From Planctomycetota bacterium (GTDB lineage Bacteria > Planctomycetota > Phycisphaerae > WQYP01), in NCBI GenBank assembly GCA_021826605.1, contig JAKAZF010000126.1, positions 1 through 7,295 of the forward strand: a stretch of 7,295 bases of DNA, read 5' to 3'. Both the position numbers and the translations under genes were made by a program. Positions 1 through 7,197 of this stretch are shown here, in pieces. The notes below the pieces were generated by a model. That model searched no databases. It was not told where the DNA came from and worked only from the letters and a program-made list of their open reading frames with translations. The first letter of the stretch is position 1. Every line of letters begins with the position of its first letter.

Positions 1-75
1 AGGGAATATAATCCGGCGGGGAATAACAAAATCGGATTGATCAGATACGCGATGGCTCGGAGTTGCTGCCTGTGA
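1..75 (+). CDS. Possible 3' end of an upstream gene, unidentified
   Basis: Frame 1 is open from the first base of the window to a TGA at 73-75. It encodes 24 residues ending in RYAMARSCCL. The other two forward frames have stops within the first 40 bases. The stop overlaps the GTG proposed as the start of the next gene in a GTGA junction, the arrangement expected of coupled operon genes. The peptide does not resemble the C-terminus of RpoB, which is the usual gene upstream of rpoC. A 24-codon open frame can easily arise by chance, so this call rests mainly on the overlap geometry. No function can be assigned. Confidence 0.25.
   Translation, partial: REYNPAGNNKIGLIRYAMARSCCL
59..62 (+). promoter_or_regulatory. 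Ribosome binding site deciding the HEPN gene start
   Basis: GGAG lies 9 nt upstream of the GTG at 72 and directly abuts the TTG at 63. Only the GTG has workable Shine-Dalgarno spacing, so GTG 72 is preferred as the start codon. Confidence 0.5.
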
Positions 76-458
76 AAAAATGGGAAGACATAAGCAGGGA
101 TTGCTTACAAGCCGCAGTTTTGCTGCGTGACAAACATCCCCGCAGCAGCATCAGCCGAGCATATTACGCGGCATTTTCGGCGGTGGTTTGGCTTTGGTGG
201 CGGCAGCAGGGCCGACCAGGTCCTGGCCTGCGTGAAACGCCTTCTCATCGTGAAATGCCAAAACTGGTGGAGCAGTTATTGCTGAAACAGGGAAAAAAGA
301 TTTCGCGGGAGTGCAGAAGGGATATGCTGCGGCTTTACCTCGACCGCCTAACTGCGGATTACCAGACTCAACGCGGAAAATCTTGTAATCCCAATGATGC
401 CGGCAACGCCCTGCGCGTGGCCGCGTACATTATGAGATCTTGTGGAGTCTTGTCATGA
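72..458 (+). CDS. HEPN domain protein, UPF0332-like
   Basis: A small helical protein of 128 residues, read from GTG 72 (a TTG at 63 would add three residues but has no spaced ribosome binding site). What is seen: an N-terminal helix; the hallmark SISRAYYAAF at residues 26-35 followed by a Trp-rich helix (VVWLWW, 38-43); SHREMPKLVEQLL at 58-70; and LYLDRLTADYQ at 88-98. The order [S-R-A-Y-Y-A-A-F] ... [S-H-x-E] ... [L-Y-x-x-R-x-x-A-D-Y] is characteristic of HEPN proteins of the UPF0332/PF05168 type. Many HEPN proteins are toxins or RNases, but the canonical R-x4-6-H motif is absent: after R92 comes LTADYQ with no histidine. RNase activity is therefore doubtful, and a binding or antitoxin-partner role is possible. 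The stop overlaps the start of the next gene by 4 nt (ATGA), so the two are almost certainly co-translated. The fold assignment is fairly secure; the function is unknown. Confidence 0.8.
   Translation: MKKWEDISRDCLQAAVLLRDKHPRSSISRAYYAAFSAVVWLWWRQQGRPGPGLRETPSHREMPKLVEQLLLKQGKKISRECRRDMLRLYLDRLTADYQTQRGKSCNPNDAGNALRVAAYIMRSCGVLS
444..447 (+). promoter_or_regulatory. Ribosome binding site for the 88-residue protein
   Basis: GGAG sits inside the end of the HEPN gene, 7 nt before the ATG at 455. It supports that ATG over the in-frame TTG at 440, which lies upstream of this site. Confidence 0.6.
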
Positions 459-721
459 AATGGAGCAAAAGAACCGTCCAGTCGCTGGTTCAGAAGTATT
501 TAACAGGACACCAGCCCCGACGATTTAAATTGGCGGTTACAGAGGCGGTGCGCGATGGCGACTATTGGTACGTGCTTGTTGAGCCAAATAAGGATGATGT
601 AAGAGCTTTTGATTTTAGTGAGAAACTGGCGGACACAGAAGAGGACATTCGCGACAATGTAAAGGGTGCTCCGAATCTGCTTTTGGTTCCGGTGCTGCCG
701 ACGGATCCCTATGATCGGTAA
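455..721 (+). CDS. Small uncharacterised partner of the HEPN protein
   Basis: An 88-residue protein starting at ATG 455, which overlaps the HEPN stop codon in an ATGA junction. I do not recognise a named family. Visible features: a basic amphipathic N-terminus (KWSKRTVQSLVQKYL, 2-16); a probable beta strand DYWYVLVEP (36-44); an acidic helix (SEKLADTEEDIRD, 55-67); and a hydrophobic C-terminal strand LLLVPVLP (75-82) ending in TDPYDR. This suggests a compact alpha/beta protein with no signal peptide or membrane segment. The coupling predicts expression with, and probably binding to, the HEPN protein; an antitoxin or modulator role is inference only. It ends 38 nt before rpoC with no terminator in between, so it may be transcribed into rpoC. 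Confidence 0.75.
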   Translation: MKWSKRTVQSLVQKYLTGHQPRRFKLAVTEAVRDGDYWYVLVEPNKDDVRAFDFSEKLADTEEDIRDNVKGAPNLLLVPVLPTDPYDR

Positions 722-759
722 TTCATTGATAATATCTCCCTTTTTATGGAGTTTTAACC

Positions 760-3700
760 ATGGCTGAAACAGCAGTATATGATCGGATTAATGACTACGG
801 TGCAGTGAAAATCGCCCTTGCCAGCCCGAACGATATTCGTTCCTGGAGCTTTGGTGAAGTTAAAAAACCGGAAACCATTAACTATCGCACCTACCGCCCG
901 GAACGTGACGGATTGTTCTGTGAACGTATTTTCGGCCCGGAGCGTGATTGGGAATGTGCCTGCGGAAAATACAAGGGCACGAAATATAAGGGTGTGATCT
1001 GCGATCGTTGCGGGGTGAAAGTAACCCACAGCCGCGTACGGCGCAAACGCATGGGACATATCAGCCTCGCCGCCCCCATTGTTCATATCTGGTTTTTCAA
1101 GGCCATGCCCAGTCGCCTGGGCAACTTGCTGGATATGAAAACCAGTGATCTGGAAAAAGTGGTCTATTATCAAGATTATTGCGTGACCGATCCCGGCACG
1201 ACCCCCTTGAAGAAAAAACAGTTGCTCACCGAAGAAGAGCACCGCGATGCGCGGGAAAAATATGGTGATTCCTTCAAGGCTGAAATGGGTGCTGACGCGG
1301 TGCGTTCACTGCTCAATGCGATGAATCTGGCGGACGTTTCCAGCCAGATTCGTGAAGGTATTGAAACCACCAACAGCAAGCAGAAAATTAAGGACTTCAC
1401 TAAACGCCTGAAAATCGTGGAAGCCATCCGGCAGTCGCAAAACAAGCCCGAATGGATGATCTTTGAAGTTATCCCGGTTATTCCGCCGGATCTGCGGCCG
1501 CTGGTGCTTCTGGAATCCGGCAACTTTGCCACCAGTGATCTCAATGATCTGTATCGCCGAATCATCAACCGCAACAACCGCTTGCGCAAGCTCGTGGATC
1601 TTAACGCGCCGGAAGTGATCATCCGCAATGAAAAGCGGATGCTGCAACAGGCCGTTGATGCTTTGTTTGACAATGGTCGCTGCCGTCGGCCGGTGCTCGG
1701 GGCGTCCAATCGTCCGCTGAAATCCCTTACGGATATGATTAAGGGCAAGCAGGGACGATTCCGTGAAAATCTTCTGGGCAAGCGCGTGGATTACTCCGCT
1801 CGTTCGGTCATTGTCGTTGGGCCGGAATTAAAGCTGCATCAGTGCGGTATGCCCAAGAAAATCGCTTTGGAGCTTTTCCAGCCGTTTATTATTCGTAAGC
1901 TCAAAGAGCATGGCTACGCCGACACCATTAAGTCCGCCAAGAAAATGATTGAGCGGCGGGATCGGGAAATCTGGGACATTCTGGAAGAAGTCATCAAGGG
2001 TCATCCCGTGCTGCTGAATCGTGCCCCCACGCTGCACCGCATTGGTATTCAAGCCTTTGAGCCGGTGCTAATTGAAGGTAACGCCATTAAGATTCACCCG
2101 CTGGTGTGCAAGGGCTTCAACGCCGATTTTGACGGCGATCAGATGGCCGTGCATTTACCGCTGTCGGTAGAAGCGCAGGCGGAAGCTCAAATGCTGATGC
2201 TTTCCACGCATAACATTTTCTCGCCCGCCAATGGCTCGCCCATTATCGGTCCATCTCAGGACATTGTGATGGGGATTTACTATATTACCACGCTGCGGCA
2301 CGGCGAACCGGGCTGGCGTGAAGCGGGCAAGGAACTGGCGTTCCATAATTATCATGAAGCGCTGCTGGCTTATGACCGCAAACAAATTGGCATCCATACG
2401 CCGATTCGTATTCGCATCATTCGTACCAAAGTTGTCACCGGCCAGGGCAAAGCGCCTGAAGCCGCGCCGGCTAACCGGGTCATTGTCTCTACCGTTGGTC
2501 GCTGCATGTTTAACGACATTTTAGCCCCGGCCATGCCGTTTTATAATTACACGCTGTCGAGCAAAGGCGGCAGCCGTGTGATTGCGGATTGCTATCAGTT
2601 GCTGGGTCGCCCGGCTACCATTGACCTCCTGGATAACATGAAGGAACTGGGCTTTAAGATGTCCACCTTGGCGGGATTAAGCTTCGGTATAACCGATCTG
2701 CGAATTCCCGCACGCAAGGGCCAGATCATCGATGAATCCCAGAAGAAGGCGGATCGGGTTGAGAAAAATCTTAACCTCGGTGCCATCACCGAACGTGAAC
2801 GTTATAACCAGCTTCTGGACATCTGGGCACATGCCCGTGAAGAAGTCACCAAAGACATGATGCTGGAACTTGAACATGACACGCGCGATGAGAAAACCCT
2901 GACTCCCATGGCTCCCAAAGATCCCAAGGGCAAGCCGTATCTGAATCCTGTGTTCCTCATGGCGGATTCCGGTGCCCGCGGTAACGTCGATAACTTCCGG
3001 CAACTTGCCGGTATGCGTGGTTTGATGAGCCGGCCCTCCGGTGAAATCATGGAAACACCCATCAAGACTAATTTCCGTGAAGGTTTGTCCGTGTTGGAAT
3101 ATTTCACGTCCACGCACGGTGCCCGTAAGGGATTGGCCGATACCGCGTTGAAAACCGCGGACTCCGGGTACTTGACGCGTAAATTGGCTGACGTGGCGCA
3201 AAATGTCATTGTTTCGCAGCATGATTGCCGCACGCAAAATGGCATTCGGAAAAGTGCCATCTATAAGGGTGAACAGGTGGATGTGCCTTTGCGGGACATC
3301 ATCATCGGGCGCTGTGCAGCCGATACCTTGATCAATCCGGTAACCGATGAGGTGATTGTCCGTGAGGCGCAAATTATTACCGATGTCATTGCCCGCAAGA
3401 TTGAAGACTTGAACATTGAAACGGTTCGCGTGCGCAGCCCATTAACCTGCGAAAGCCCCACCGGCATCTGCGCTAAATGCTATGGCGTTGATCATTCCAC
3501 CAACACACTGGTGGAAGAAGGCCTGGCAGCGGGCATTATTGCCGCACAGTCCATCGGTGAACCCGGCACGCAGTTGACTATGCGTACCTTCCACACGGGC
3601 GGTTCAGCCACACGTATTCTGGAAAAGAATGACGTGCGGGCCGGCGTTGCCGGTATTGTGGAATACCGTGATCTCAATGCAGTTGACGTTGTGGACGCCG

Positions 3701-5115
3701 AAGGAAATAAGCATATTGTCGTGCTCAAACGTAACGGCGAAATTGCAATTAAAGACTCCAAAGGTCGCGAACTGGAGAAATCCCGCGTTCCCTATGGTGC
3801 TTCGATCCTGGTGAAGGAAGGCGAAAATGTCCGGGGCGGGCAGCAGCTTTGCAGTTGGGATCAACACCGCACCCCCATTCTTGCTGAAAAGGGTGGCCGC
3901 GTGAAGTTTGAAGATATCCAGGATGGTGAAACCGCCCGTGCTGAAAGTGAAGGCAAGGGCGGAAGTAAACGTCTGGTGATTGTCGAACACCGCGGCGAAC
4001 GCCACCCGCGTATCGTCATTGAAGATCCTTCGGATGGCAAGATTCTCGACTTCCATTATCTGCCCGCCAAGGCGCGTATTGACGTCGACGAAGGTCAGAT
4101 TGTTCAACCGGGCAAGTTGCTGGCACGTCAGCCCCGGGAAATCAAGGGTACTTCGGATATTACATCCGGTCTGCCCCGCGTAACGGAAATCTTTGAAGCG
4201 CGGAAACCCAAGGATACCGCCATCATGGCCGAGATTTCCGGAACCATTGAACTGCGTTCCGATAAACGTCGCGGTAAGATGACAATCATCATCCGCGGCC
4301 CCGGCGGCGTGGAAAAAGAACACCATGTGCCACAGGATCGGCAGTTGCGCGTGCATACCGGCGATCAGGTGGAAGCCGGTGATTCCTTGATCGACGGGCC
4401 GCTGGTACCGCATGACATTCTTCGCATCAAGGGCGAAGATGCGCTTCAGCAGTATCTGCTGGGTGAAGTGCAGAATGTGTATCGCACGCAGAACCAGCGT
4501 ATCAGCGATAAGCATATTGAAATTATTGTTTCACAGATGCTTCGCAAAGTTAAAGTCGAAAACCCCGGCGACACCAAGTTCCTGCCGTCGGAAGTTGTTG
4601 ATAAGTTCAAGTTCCGCAAGCACAACGAAACGGTCGCCAGAATGCTGCGGATTGAAGATCCCGGCACCAGCGAGTACGCCGTTGGCCAATTGGTCAACCG
4701 CGATGAGTTGAAGGAAGTTGTTGCCGGCATTGAGGCCAAGGGCGGCACGGCTCCCAAAACCCGTCGTCCCAAGCCGGCGACTGCTAAAACCCTGCTGCTT
4801 GGTATCACGAAAGCCAGCTTGCAGAGCGAATCGTTTGTTTCAGCTGCCAGCTTCCAGGAAACCACCAAGGTGCTCACCGAGGCCGCCATTGCCGGTCGCG
4901 AAGATACCTTGCAGGGCCTGAAGGAGAACGTGATTCTTGGCCACCTGATTCCCGCCGGTACAGCATTCCGGCCATATCAGGATATGCACATTCTTCATCT
5001 TGGTGAACCTATTCAGGAATTGGAAATGGAAATCCCGGTTCCCATGCCGCCTCCGGAACCCATCGCCGCGGCCCCGGTCAAGGCCACACCGGTGGCCGAA
5101 CCAGCCGGTGCCTGA
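760..5115 (+). CDS. rpoC: DNA-directed RNA polymerase subunit beta'
   Basis: Complete 1451-residue beta' subunit, the half of the RNA polymerase active centre that pairs with beta. The start is ATG 760, with GGAG at 748-751 and 8-nt spacing. Landmarks: N-terminal zinc-ribbon cysteines C66, C68, C81, C84; clamp and switch region including [17 protein letters not shown]; catalytic NADFDGD at 454-460, with D456, D458 and D460 holding the active-site magnesium; second zinc site C823, C897, C904, C907; bridge helix around 778-813; trigger loop around [19 protein letters not shown], with M941 and H945. About 180 residues (roughly 950-1130) split the trigger loop, matching the SI3 insertion of Gram-negative-type enzymes. 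The chain resumes at [19 protein letters not shown] and ends with the conserved [19 protein letters not shown] block (from 1348). The last 25-30 residues are a Pro/Ala-rich tail. The length is near the E. coli 1407, with no frameshift. The gene upstream in this window is not rpoB. Confidence 0.99.
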   Translation: MAETAVYDRINDYGAVKIALASPNDIRSWSFGEVKKPETINYRTYRPERDGLFCERIFGPERDWECACGKYKGTKYKGVICDRCGVKVTHSRVRRKRMGHISLAAPIVHIWFFKAMPSRLGNLLDMKTSDLEKVVYYQDYCVTDPGTTPLKKKQLLTEEEHRDAREKYGDSFKAEMGADAVRSLLNAMNLADVSSQIREGIETTNSKQKIKDFTKRLKIVEAIRQSQNKPEWMIFEVIPVIPPDLRPLVLLESGNFATSDLNDLYRRIINRNNRLRKLVDLNAPEVIIRNEKRMLQQAVDALFDNGRCRRPVLGASNRPLKSLTDMIKGKQGRFRENLLGKRVDYSARSVIVVGPELKLHQCGMPKKIALELFQPFIIRKLKEHGYADTIKSAKKMIERRDREIWDILEEVIKGHPVLLNRAPTLHRIGIQAFEPVLIEGNAIKIHPLVCKGFNADFDGDQMAVHLPLSVEAQAEAQMLMLSTHNIFSPANGSPIIGPSQDIVMGIYYITTLRHGEPGWREAGKELAFHNYHEALLAYDRKQIGIHTPIRIRIIRTKVVTGQGKAPEAAPANRVIVSTVGRCMFNDILAPAMPFYNYTLSSKGGSRVIADCYQLLGRPATIDLLDNMKELGFKMSTLAGLSFGITDLRIPARKGQIIDESQKKADRVEKNLNLGAITERERYNQLLDIWAHAREEVTKDMMLELEHDTRDEKTLTPMAPKDPKGKPYLNPVFLMADSGARGNVDNFRQLAGMRGLMSRPSGEIMETPIKTNFREGLSVLEYFTSTHGARKGLADTALKTADSGYLTRKLADVAQNVIVSQHDCRTQNGIRKSAIYKGEQVDVPLRDIIIGRCAADTLINPVTDEVIVREAQIITDVIARKIEDLNIETVRVRSPLTCESPTGICAKCYGVDHSTNTLVEEGLAAGIIAAQSIGEPGTQLTMRTFHTGGSATRILEKNDVRAGVAGIVEYRDLNAVDVVDAEGNKHIVVLKRNGEIAIKDSKGRELEKSRVPYGASILVKEGENVRGGQQLCSWDQHRTPILAEKGGRVKFEDIQDGETARAESEGKGGSKRLVIVEHRGERHPRIVIEDPSDGKILDFHYLPAKARIDVDEGQIVQPGKLLARQPREIKGTSDITSGLPRVTEIFEARKPKDTAIMAEISGTIELRSDKRRGKMTIIIRGPGGVEKEHHVPQDRQLRVHTGDQVEAGDSLIDGPLVPHDILRIKGEDALQQYLLGEVQNVYRTQNQRISDKHIEIIVSQMLRKVKVENPGDTKFLPSEVVDKFKFRKHNETVARMLRIEDPGTSEYAVGQLVNRDELKEVVAGIEAKGGTAPKTRRPKPATAKTLLLGITKASLQSESFVSAASFQETTKVLTEAAIAGREDTLQGLKENVILGHLIPAGTAFRPYQDMHILHLGEPIQELEMEIPVPMPPPEPIAAAPVKATPVAEPAGA

Positions 5116-5146
5116 TCCGGTATTGGCATTGATTTGACGTTCCTGA

Positions 5147-5180
5147 GAGCCGATGGTGTTTACCGTCGGCTCTTTTTTTT
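5147..5180 (+). terminator. Rho-independent terminator of rpoC
   Basis: A 10-bp stem pairs GAGCCGATGG (5147-5156) with CCGTCGGCTC (5163-5172). It contains one G-U pair and no mismatch, closes a 6-nt loop, and is followed by eight T (5173-5180). It lies 31 nt past the rpoC stop and separates the polymerase operon from scpA. Confidence 0.93.
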
Positions 5181-5184
5181 CCCC

Positions 5185-5201
5185 GCCGCCGGACTGGCGG
5201 C
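5185..5201 (+). repeat. GC hairpin in the scpA leader
   Basis: GCCGCC (5185-5190) and GGCGGC (5196-5201) form a perfect 6-bp all-GC stem around the loop GGACT. It begins 4 nt after the terminator T-run and ends 5 nt before the GTG at 5207. No T-run follows, so it is not itself an intrinsic terminator. It could stabilise the 3' end of rpoC read-through RNA or structure the scpA leader. Its position makes initiation at GTG 5207 less likely. Confidence 0.5.
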
Positions 5202-5230
5202 CATAGGTGTTAAAGAGTATCCTGAATCCT

Positions 5231-6052
5231 ATGAATCAAGGCGAATACCGAGTCGAACTGGATGTCTATAACGGCCCGTTGGAGCTGCTGCTTTTTCTCA
5301 TAAAAAAAGAAGAAGTGGACATTCATGACATTCCCATCGCCCGCATCACATCCCAGTATCTGGCCCATGTTGAGCTGATTCGGCGAATTGATATTAATCT
5401 TGCCGGCGAATTTCTCGTTCTGGCCGCCACACTTATGGAAATCAAAAGTCGGATGCTTAATCCGCAGCCGGTGGTGGAAGGGCAGTCCGCAGTCAGCACC
5501 GGGGAGTTGTCCGATCCGCGGCGCGAACTCGTTGAGCAACTGCTGCAATACAAACACTTTAAAGACGCGGCCAATGCCCTGTCCCGTCGTGCCGATATGG
5601 AGCAGCAGCGTTTTGGCCGCAGCGGGTGCCGCGAGGCCGGGCGCACGCCCTTAGATATTGACGATATCAATTTATTTACACTTATTGATGCCTTTAGCGC
5701 CATCATGGCCAGCGTGGGCCATTCGGCTTTTGGTCACGATGTTGTTTACGACGATACCCCCATCAGCCTGCACCAGGCGGACATTCTTGATCGGCTCATG
5801 CGTGACGGGCCGCAGACCTTGCAGGCCATGTTCACGGGCCGCAAAAGCCGCTCCGAGATGATCGGGTTGTTTCTGGCGATGCTGGAACTCATTCGCATGA
5901 AAAAAATAATCATCGAACAAATCGATGCGGAAAATCCGATTGCGCTGCGAATAAATCCGGACGCTCCGGTTGTGGAAGTCGCGACGGTCGAACCCGCCAA
6001 TGGTTCGGCTCCGGTGGCTGAGGATCCGTTAACATCCGGGCTGGAATCCTGA
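5231..6052 (+). CDS. scpA: Segregation and condensation protein A (kleisin)
   Basis: The kleisin subunit of the bacterial SMC-ScpA-ScpB condensin. It bridges SMC heads and recruits ScpB, acting in the cytoplasm on chromosome compaction and segregation. From ATG 5231 it is 273 residues; an in-frame GTG at 5207 would add eight (LKSILNP region) but has no Shine-Dalgarno and sits next to a GC hairpin. Visible features: the family signature YRVELDVYNGPLELLLFLI (6-24) with DIHDIPIARITSQYL (30-44), the N-terminal SMC-neck-binding helices; LVLAATLMEIKSRMLNP following; a central linker; and a C-terminal winged helix (about 184-235, ending in FLAMLELIRMKKIIIEQ) that contacts the SMC head. A short polar/acidic tail follows. 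The length is normal for the family. The partner scpB is not in the window. The ATG has only a weak purine stretch (AAAGAG, 5212-5217) upstream, so the start is uncertain. No clear promoter is seen in the gap after rpoC. Confidence 0.93.
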   Translation: MNQGEYRVELDVYNGPLELLLFLIKKEEVDIHDIPIARITSQYLAHVELIRRIDINLAGEFLVLAATLMEIKSRMLNPQPVVEGQSAVSTGELSDPRRELVEQLLQYKHFKDAANALSRRADMEQQRFGRSGCREAGRTPLDIDDINLFTLIDAFSAIMASVGHSAFGHDVVYDDTPISLHQADILDRLMRDGPQTLQAMFTGRKSRSEMIGLFLAMLELIRMKKIIIEQIDAENPIALRINPDAPVVEVATVEPANGSAPVAEDPLTSGLES

Positions 6053-6068
6053 AAAACGGAAAATGCGT

Positions 6069-6097
6069 TTGACAGCCGCTTTGTAAAGTTGTATATT
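6069..6097 (+). promoter_or_regulatory. Sigma70-type promoter of the arsR-like operon
   Basis: A perfect -35 hexamer TTGACA (6069-6074) and a -10 hexamer TATATT (6092-6097; 5 of 6 match to TATAAT) are separated by 17 bp. This is the strongest promoter match in the window. The predicted transcription start is near 6104, about 35 nt before the regulator's ATG. Confidence 0.85.
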
Positions 6098-6130
6098 ACC
6101 ATTTGGTTAATTAACTTGGTGGTTTAATAA
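6098..6130 (+). promoter_or_regulatory. Candidate operator for the ArsR-type repressor
   Basis: Directly after the -10 lies the perfect 10-bp palindrome GTTAATTAAC (6106-6115). A related direct copy follows: GGTTAATTAA (6105-6114) and GGTTTAATAA (6121-6130), 16 bp apart. ACCA and TGGT half-sites (6098-6101, 6104-6107) also flank the start region. An AT-rich dyad over the transcription start is where ArsR-family repressors typically bind their own promoter. Binding here is inferred, not shown. Confidence 0.5.
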
Positions 6131-6138
6131 GGTTGCAA

Positions 6139-6573
6139 ATGGATCAACTCAGTACAACATTTGGTGCGTTGGCCGACCCGACGCGACGGGCGATTTTATC
6201 CCGGCTTGCGTCCGGTGAATCATCGGTAACGGAACTGGCCGGCCCTTTTAACATGACGTTGCCGGCGATTTCCAAGCACCTGAAAGTTCTGGAAAAAGCG
6301 CATCTCATTTCGCGCAGCCGCACGGCGCAATGGCGTCCGTGCAGGTTGACTCCGGCCCCCTTAAAACATGCCGGCGGCTGGATTGAGGAATACCGGAAAT
6401 TCTGGGAAGAAAGCCTGGATCGTCTGGAAATCTATCTGGAACAATTGCAGGAAGAAAAAGCGGATCATCCCCCGAAAAAAGCGTCCGGAAGGCGTAAAAA
6501 AGCACGCCTCGGAACCCGTCGCATGACGCGGCCTCAACGCAGTAAGCAAAATCATGCTTCAGGCGTGGACTAA
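6139..6573 (+). CDS. ArsR-family winged-helix transcriptional regulator
   Basis: A 144-residue DNA-binding regulator. The start is ATG 6139, chosen over TTG 6133 because AAGG at 6129-6132 is 6 nt before the ATG and abuts the TTG. Visible features: FGALADPTRRAILSRLASGE (8-27) and the helix-turn-helix SVTELAGPFNMTLPAISKHLKVLEKAHLI (29-57, recognition helix LPAISKHLKVLE), both classic ArsR signatures; then the wing and a C-terminal helix GGWIEEYRKFWEESLDRLEIYLEQL (79-103), typical of the subgroup that sits next to SRPBCC genes. No CxC metal-binding motif is seen in the recognition region, so it is probably not an arsenic or metal sensor. Odd feature: residues 105-144 form a Lys/Arg-rich tail (KK, RRKK, RR repeats) beyond the usual end. 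It is transcribed from its own strong promoter and probably represses it. Next gene is 73 nt downstream. Confidence 0.93.
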   Translation: MDQLSTTFGALADPTRRAILSRLASGESSVTELAGPFNMTLPAISKHLKVLEKAHLISRSRTAQWRPCRLTPAPLKHAGGWIEEYRKFWEESLDRLEIYLEQLQEEKADHPPKKASGRRKKARLGTRRMTRPQRSKQNHASGVD

Positions 6574-6587
6574 TGCGGAAAAGCTCG

Positions 6588-6610
6588 CGTATCAGTAGCA
6601 CGCTGATACG
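6588..6610 (+). repeat. Inter-cistronic hairpin between arsR-like and SRPBCC genes
   Basis: CGTATCAG (6588-6595) and CTGATACG (6603-6610) form a perfect 8-bp inverted repeat around a 7-nt spacer. It lies 14 nt after the regulator's stop. No T-run follows, so it is not a standard terminator. It could be an mRNA-stability or processing element, or a second operator. Confidence 0.6.
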
Positions 6611-6646
6611 AATTGTGTCGTAGCCGTCTACATAAGGACATCATGT

Positions 6647-7129
6647 ATGAGTACATCACATTCTGTAAACAGACCATCGGATGATCGCGAAATTGTTATC
6701 ATCCGGTTTTATGATGCTCCACGCGCCGCGGTGTTCAAAGCCTGGACTGATCCAAAAATTCTGCAGCAGTGGTGGGGGCCAAAGGGATTTACCAATCCGG
6801 TTTGCGAAGTTGATCCACGTGTTGGCGGAAGCTGGCGGATTGTCATGCGGGCACCGGATGGCACCGAATATCCCTGTGGGGGTGTGTATCGGGAAATTGT
6901 GGAACCGCAGCGACTTGTTTTCACCAACATCGCCACCGACAATGACGGCAAGCCTATACTGGATGGATTGACTACCGTTACGTTTGAAGATGGCGGTGGG
7001 AAGACAAAACTGACCCTGCGGACCGGTGCTCGGGCCCTGGTCGCTTATGCTGCGGATTATCTTGCGGGTATGGAAGTCGGCTGGAGCCAAAGCCTGAATC
7101 GTCTGGCACAACAATTTGCGGACCGGTAA
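6647..7129 (+). CDS. SRPBCC (AHSA1/START-like) domain protein
   Basis: A 160-residue soluble protein of the AHSA1-type SRPBCC fold (helix-grip, START-like), which forms a deep cavity for hydrophobic ligands. The start is ATG 6647, with AAGGA at 6634-6638 and 8-nt spacing. Visible features: strand EIVIIRFYDAPRAAVFKAWTD (15-35) with the family pattern R-F-x-A-P-x-x-V-x-x-A-W-T-D-P; QQWWGPKGFTNPVCEVDPRVGG (40-61); GTEYPCGGVYREIVEPQRLVFTN (72-94); then an antiparallel sheet and the long C-terminal helix GMEVGWSQSLNRL (141-153). The length is typical. Such proteins are often encoded just after an ArsR-type repressor, as here. The ligand or catalytic role is unknown, and the family's historical 'activator of Hsp90 ATPase homologue' label should not be read as function. 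It is likely co-transcribed with its neighbours. Confidence 0.93.
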   Translation: MSTSHSVNRPSDDREIVIIRFYDAPRAAVFKAWTDPKILQQWWGPKGFTNPVCEVDPRVGGSWRIVMRAPDGTEYPCGGVYREIVEPQRLVFTNIATDNDGKPILDGLTTVTFEDGGGKTKLTLRTGARALVAYAADYLAGMEVGWSQSLNRLAQQFADR

Positions 7130-7197
7130 CTGACGACGTTCATCGTAGGAAGTAGCCCTGAATCCGGGTGGACGTTCTATTTTAAGGAGAACACACT

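Noticed and set aside
7..12. Perfect TATAAT that could be a -10 for the HEPN pair
   Set aside because: The matching -35 would lie outside the window and the hexamer is inside a possible upstream coding frame, so it cannot be supported.
728..733. GATAAT as a -10 for rpoC
   Set aside because: No sequence resembling TTGACA is found 16-18 bp upstream and there is no extended -10.
754..1242. Open frame of 162 codons on the minus strand opposite the start of rpoC, and many similar antisense frames through 5000
   Set aside because: They lie opposite a fully conserved rpoC reading frame, have no family resemblance and no ribosome binding site, and are expected by-products of its codon usage.
3604..4515. 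Long 303-codon minus-strand frame opposite the SI3 region of rpoC
   Set aside because: Its length is striking, but the plus strand encodes conserved beta' sequence throughout and the antisense product has no recognisable motif or start signals. It is treated as a shadow.
5134..5162. TTGACG (5134-5139) as a -35 for scpA
   Set aside because: The hexamer at the correct spacing, TGTTTA, is a poor -10 and forms the loop of the rpoC terminator.
6616..6640. Nested short inverted repeats (TGTC/GACA around GTAG/CTAC) that might cover the SRPBCC ribosome binding site
   Set aside because: The arms are only 4 bp each with an asymmetric bulge, so the structure is too weak to claim.
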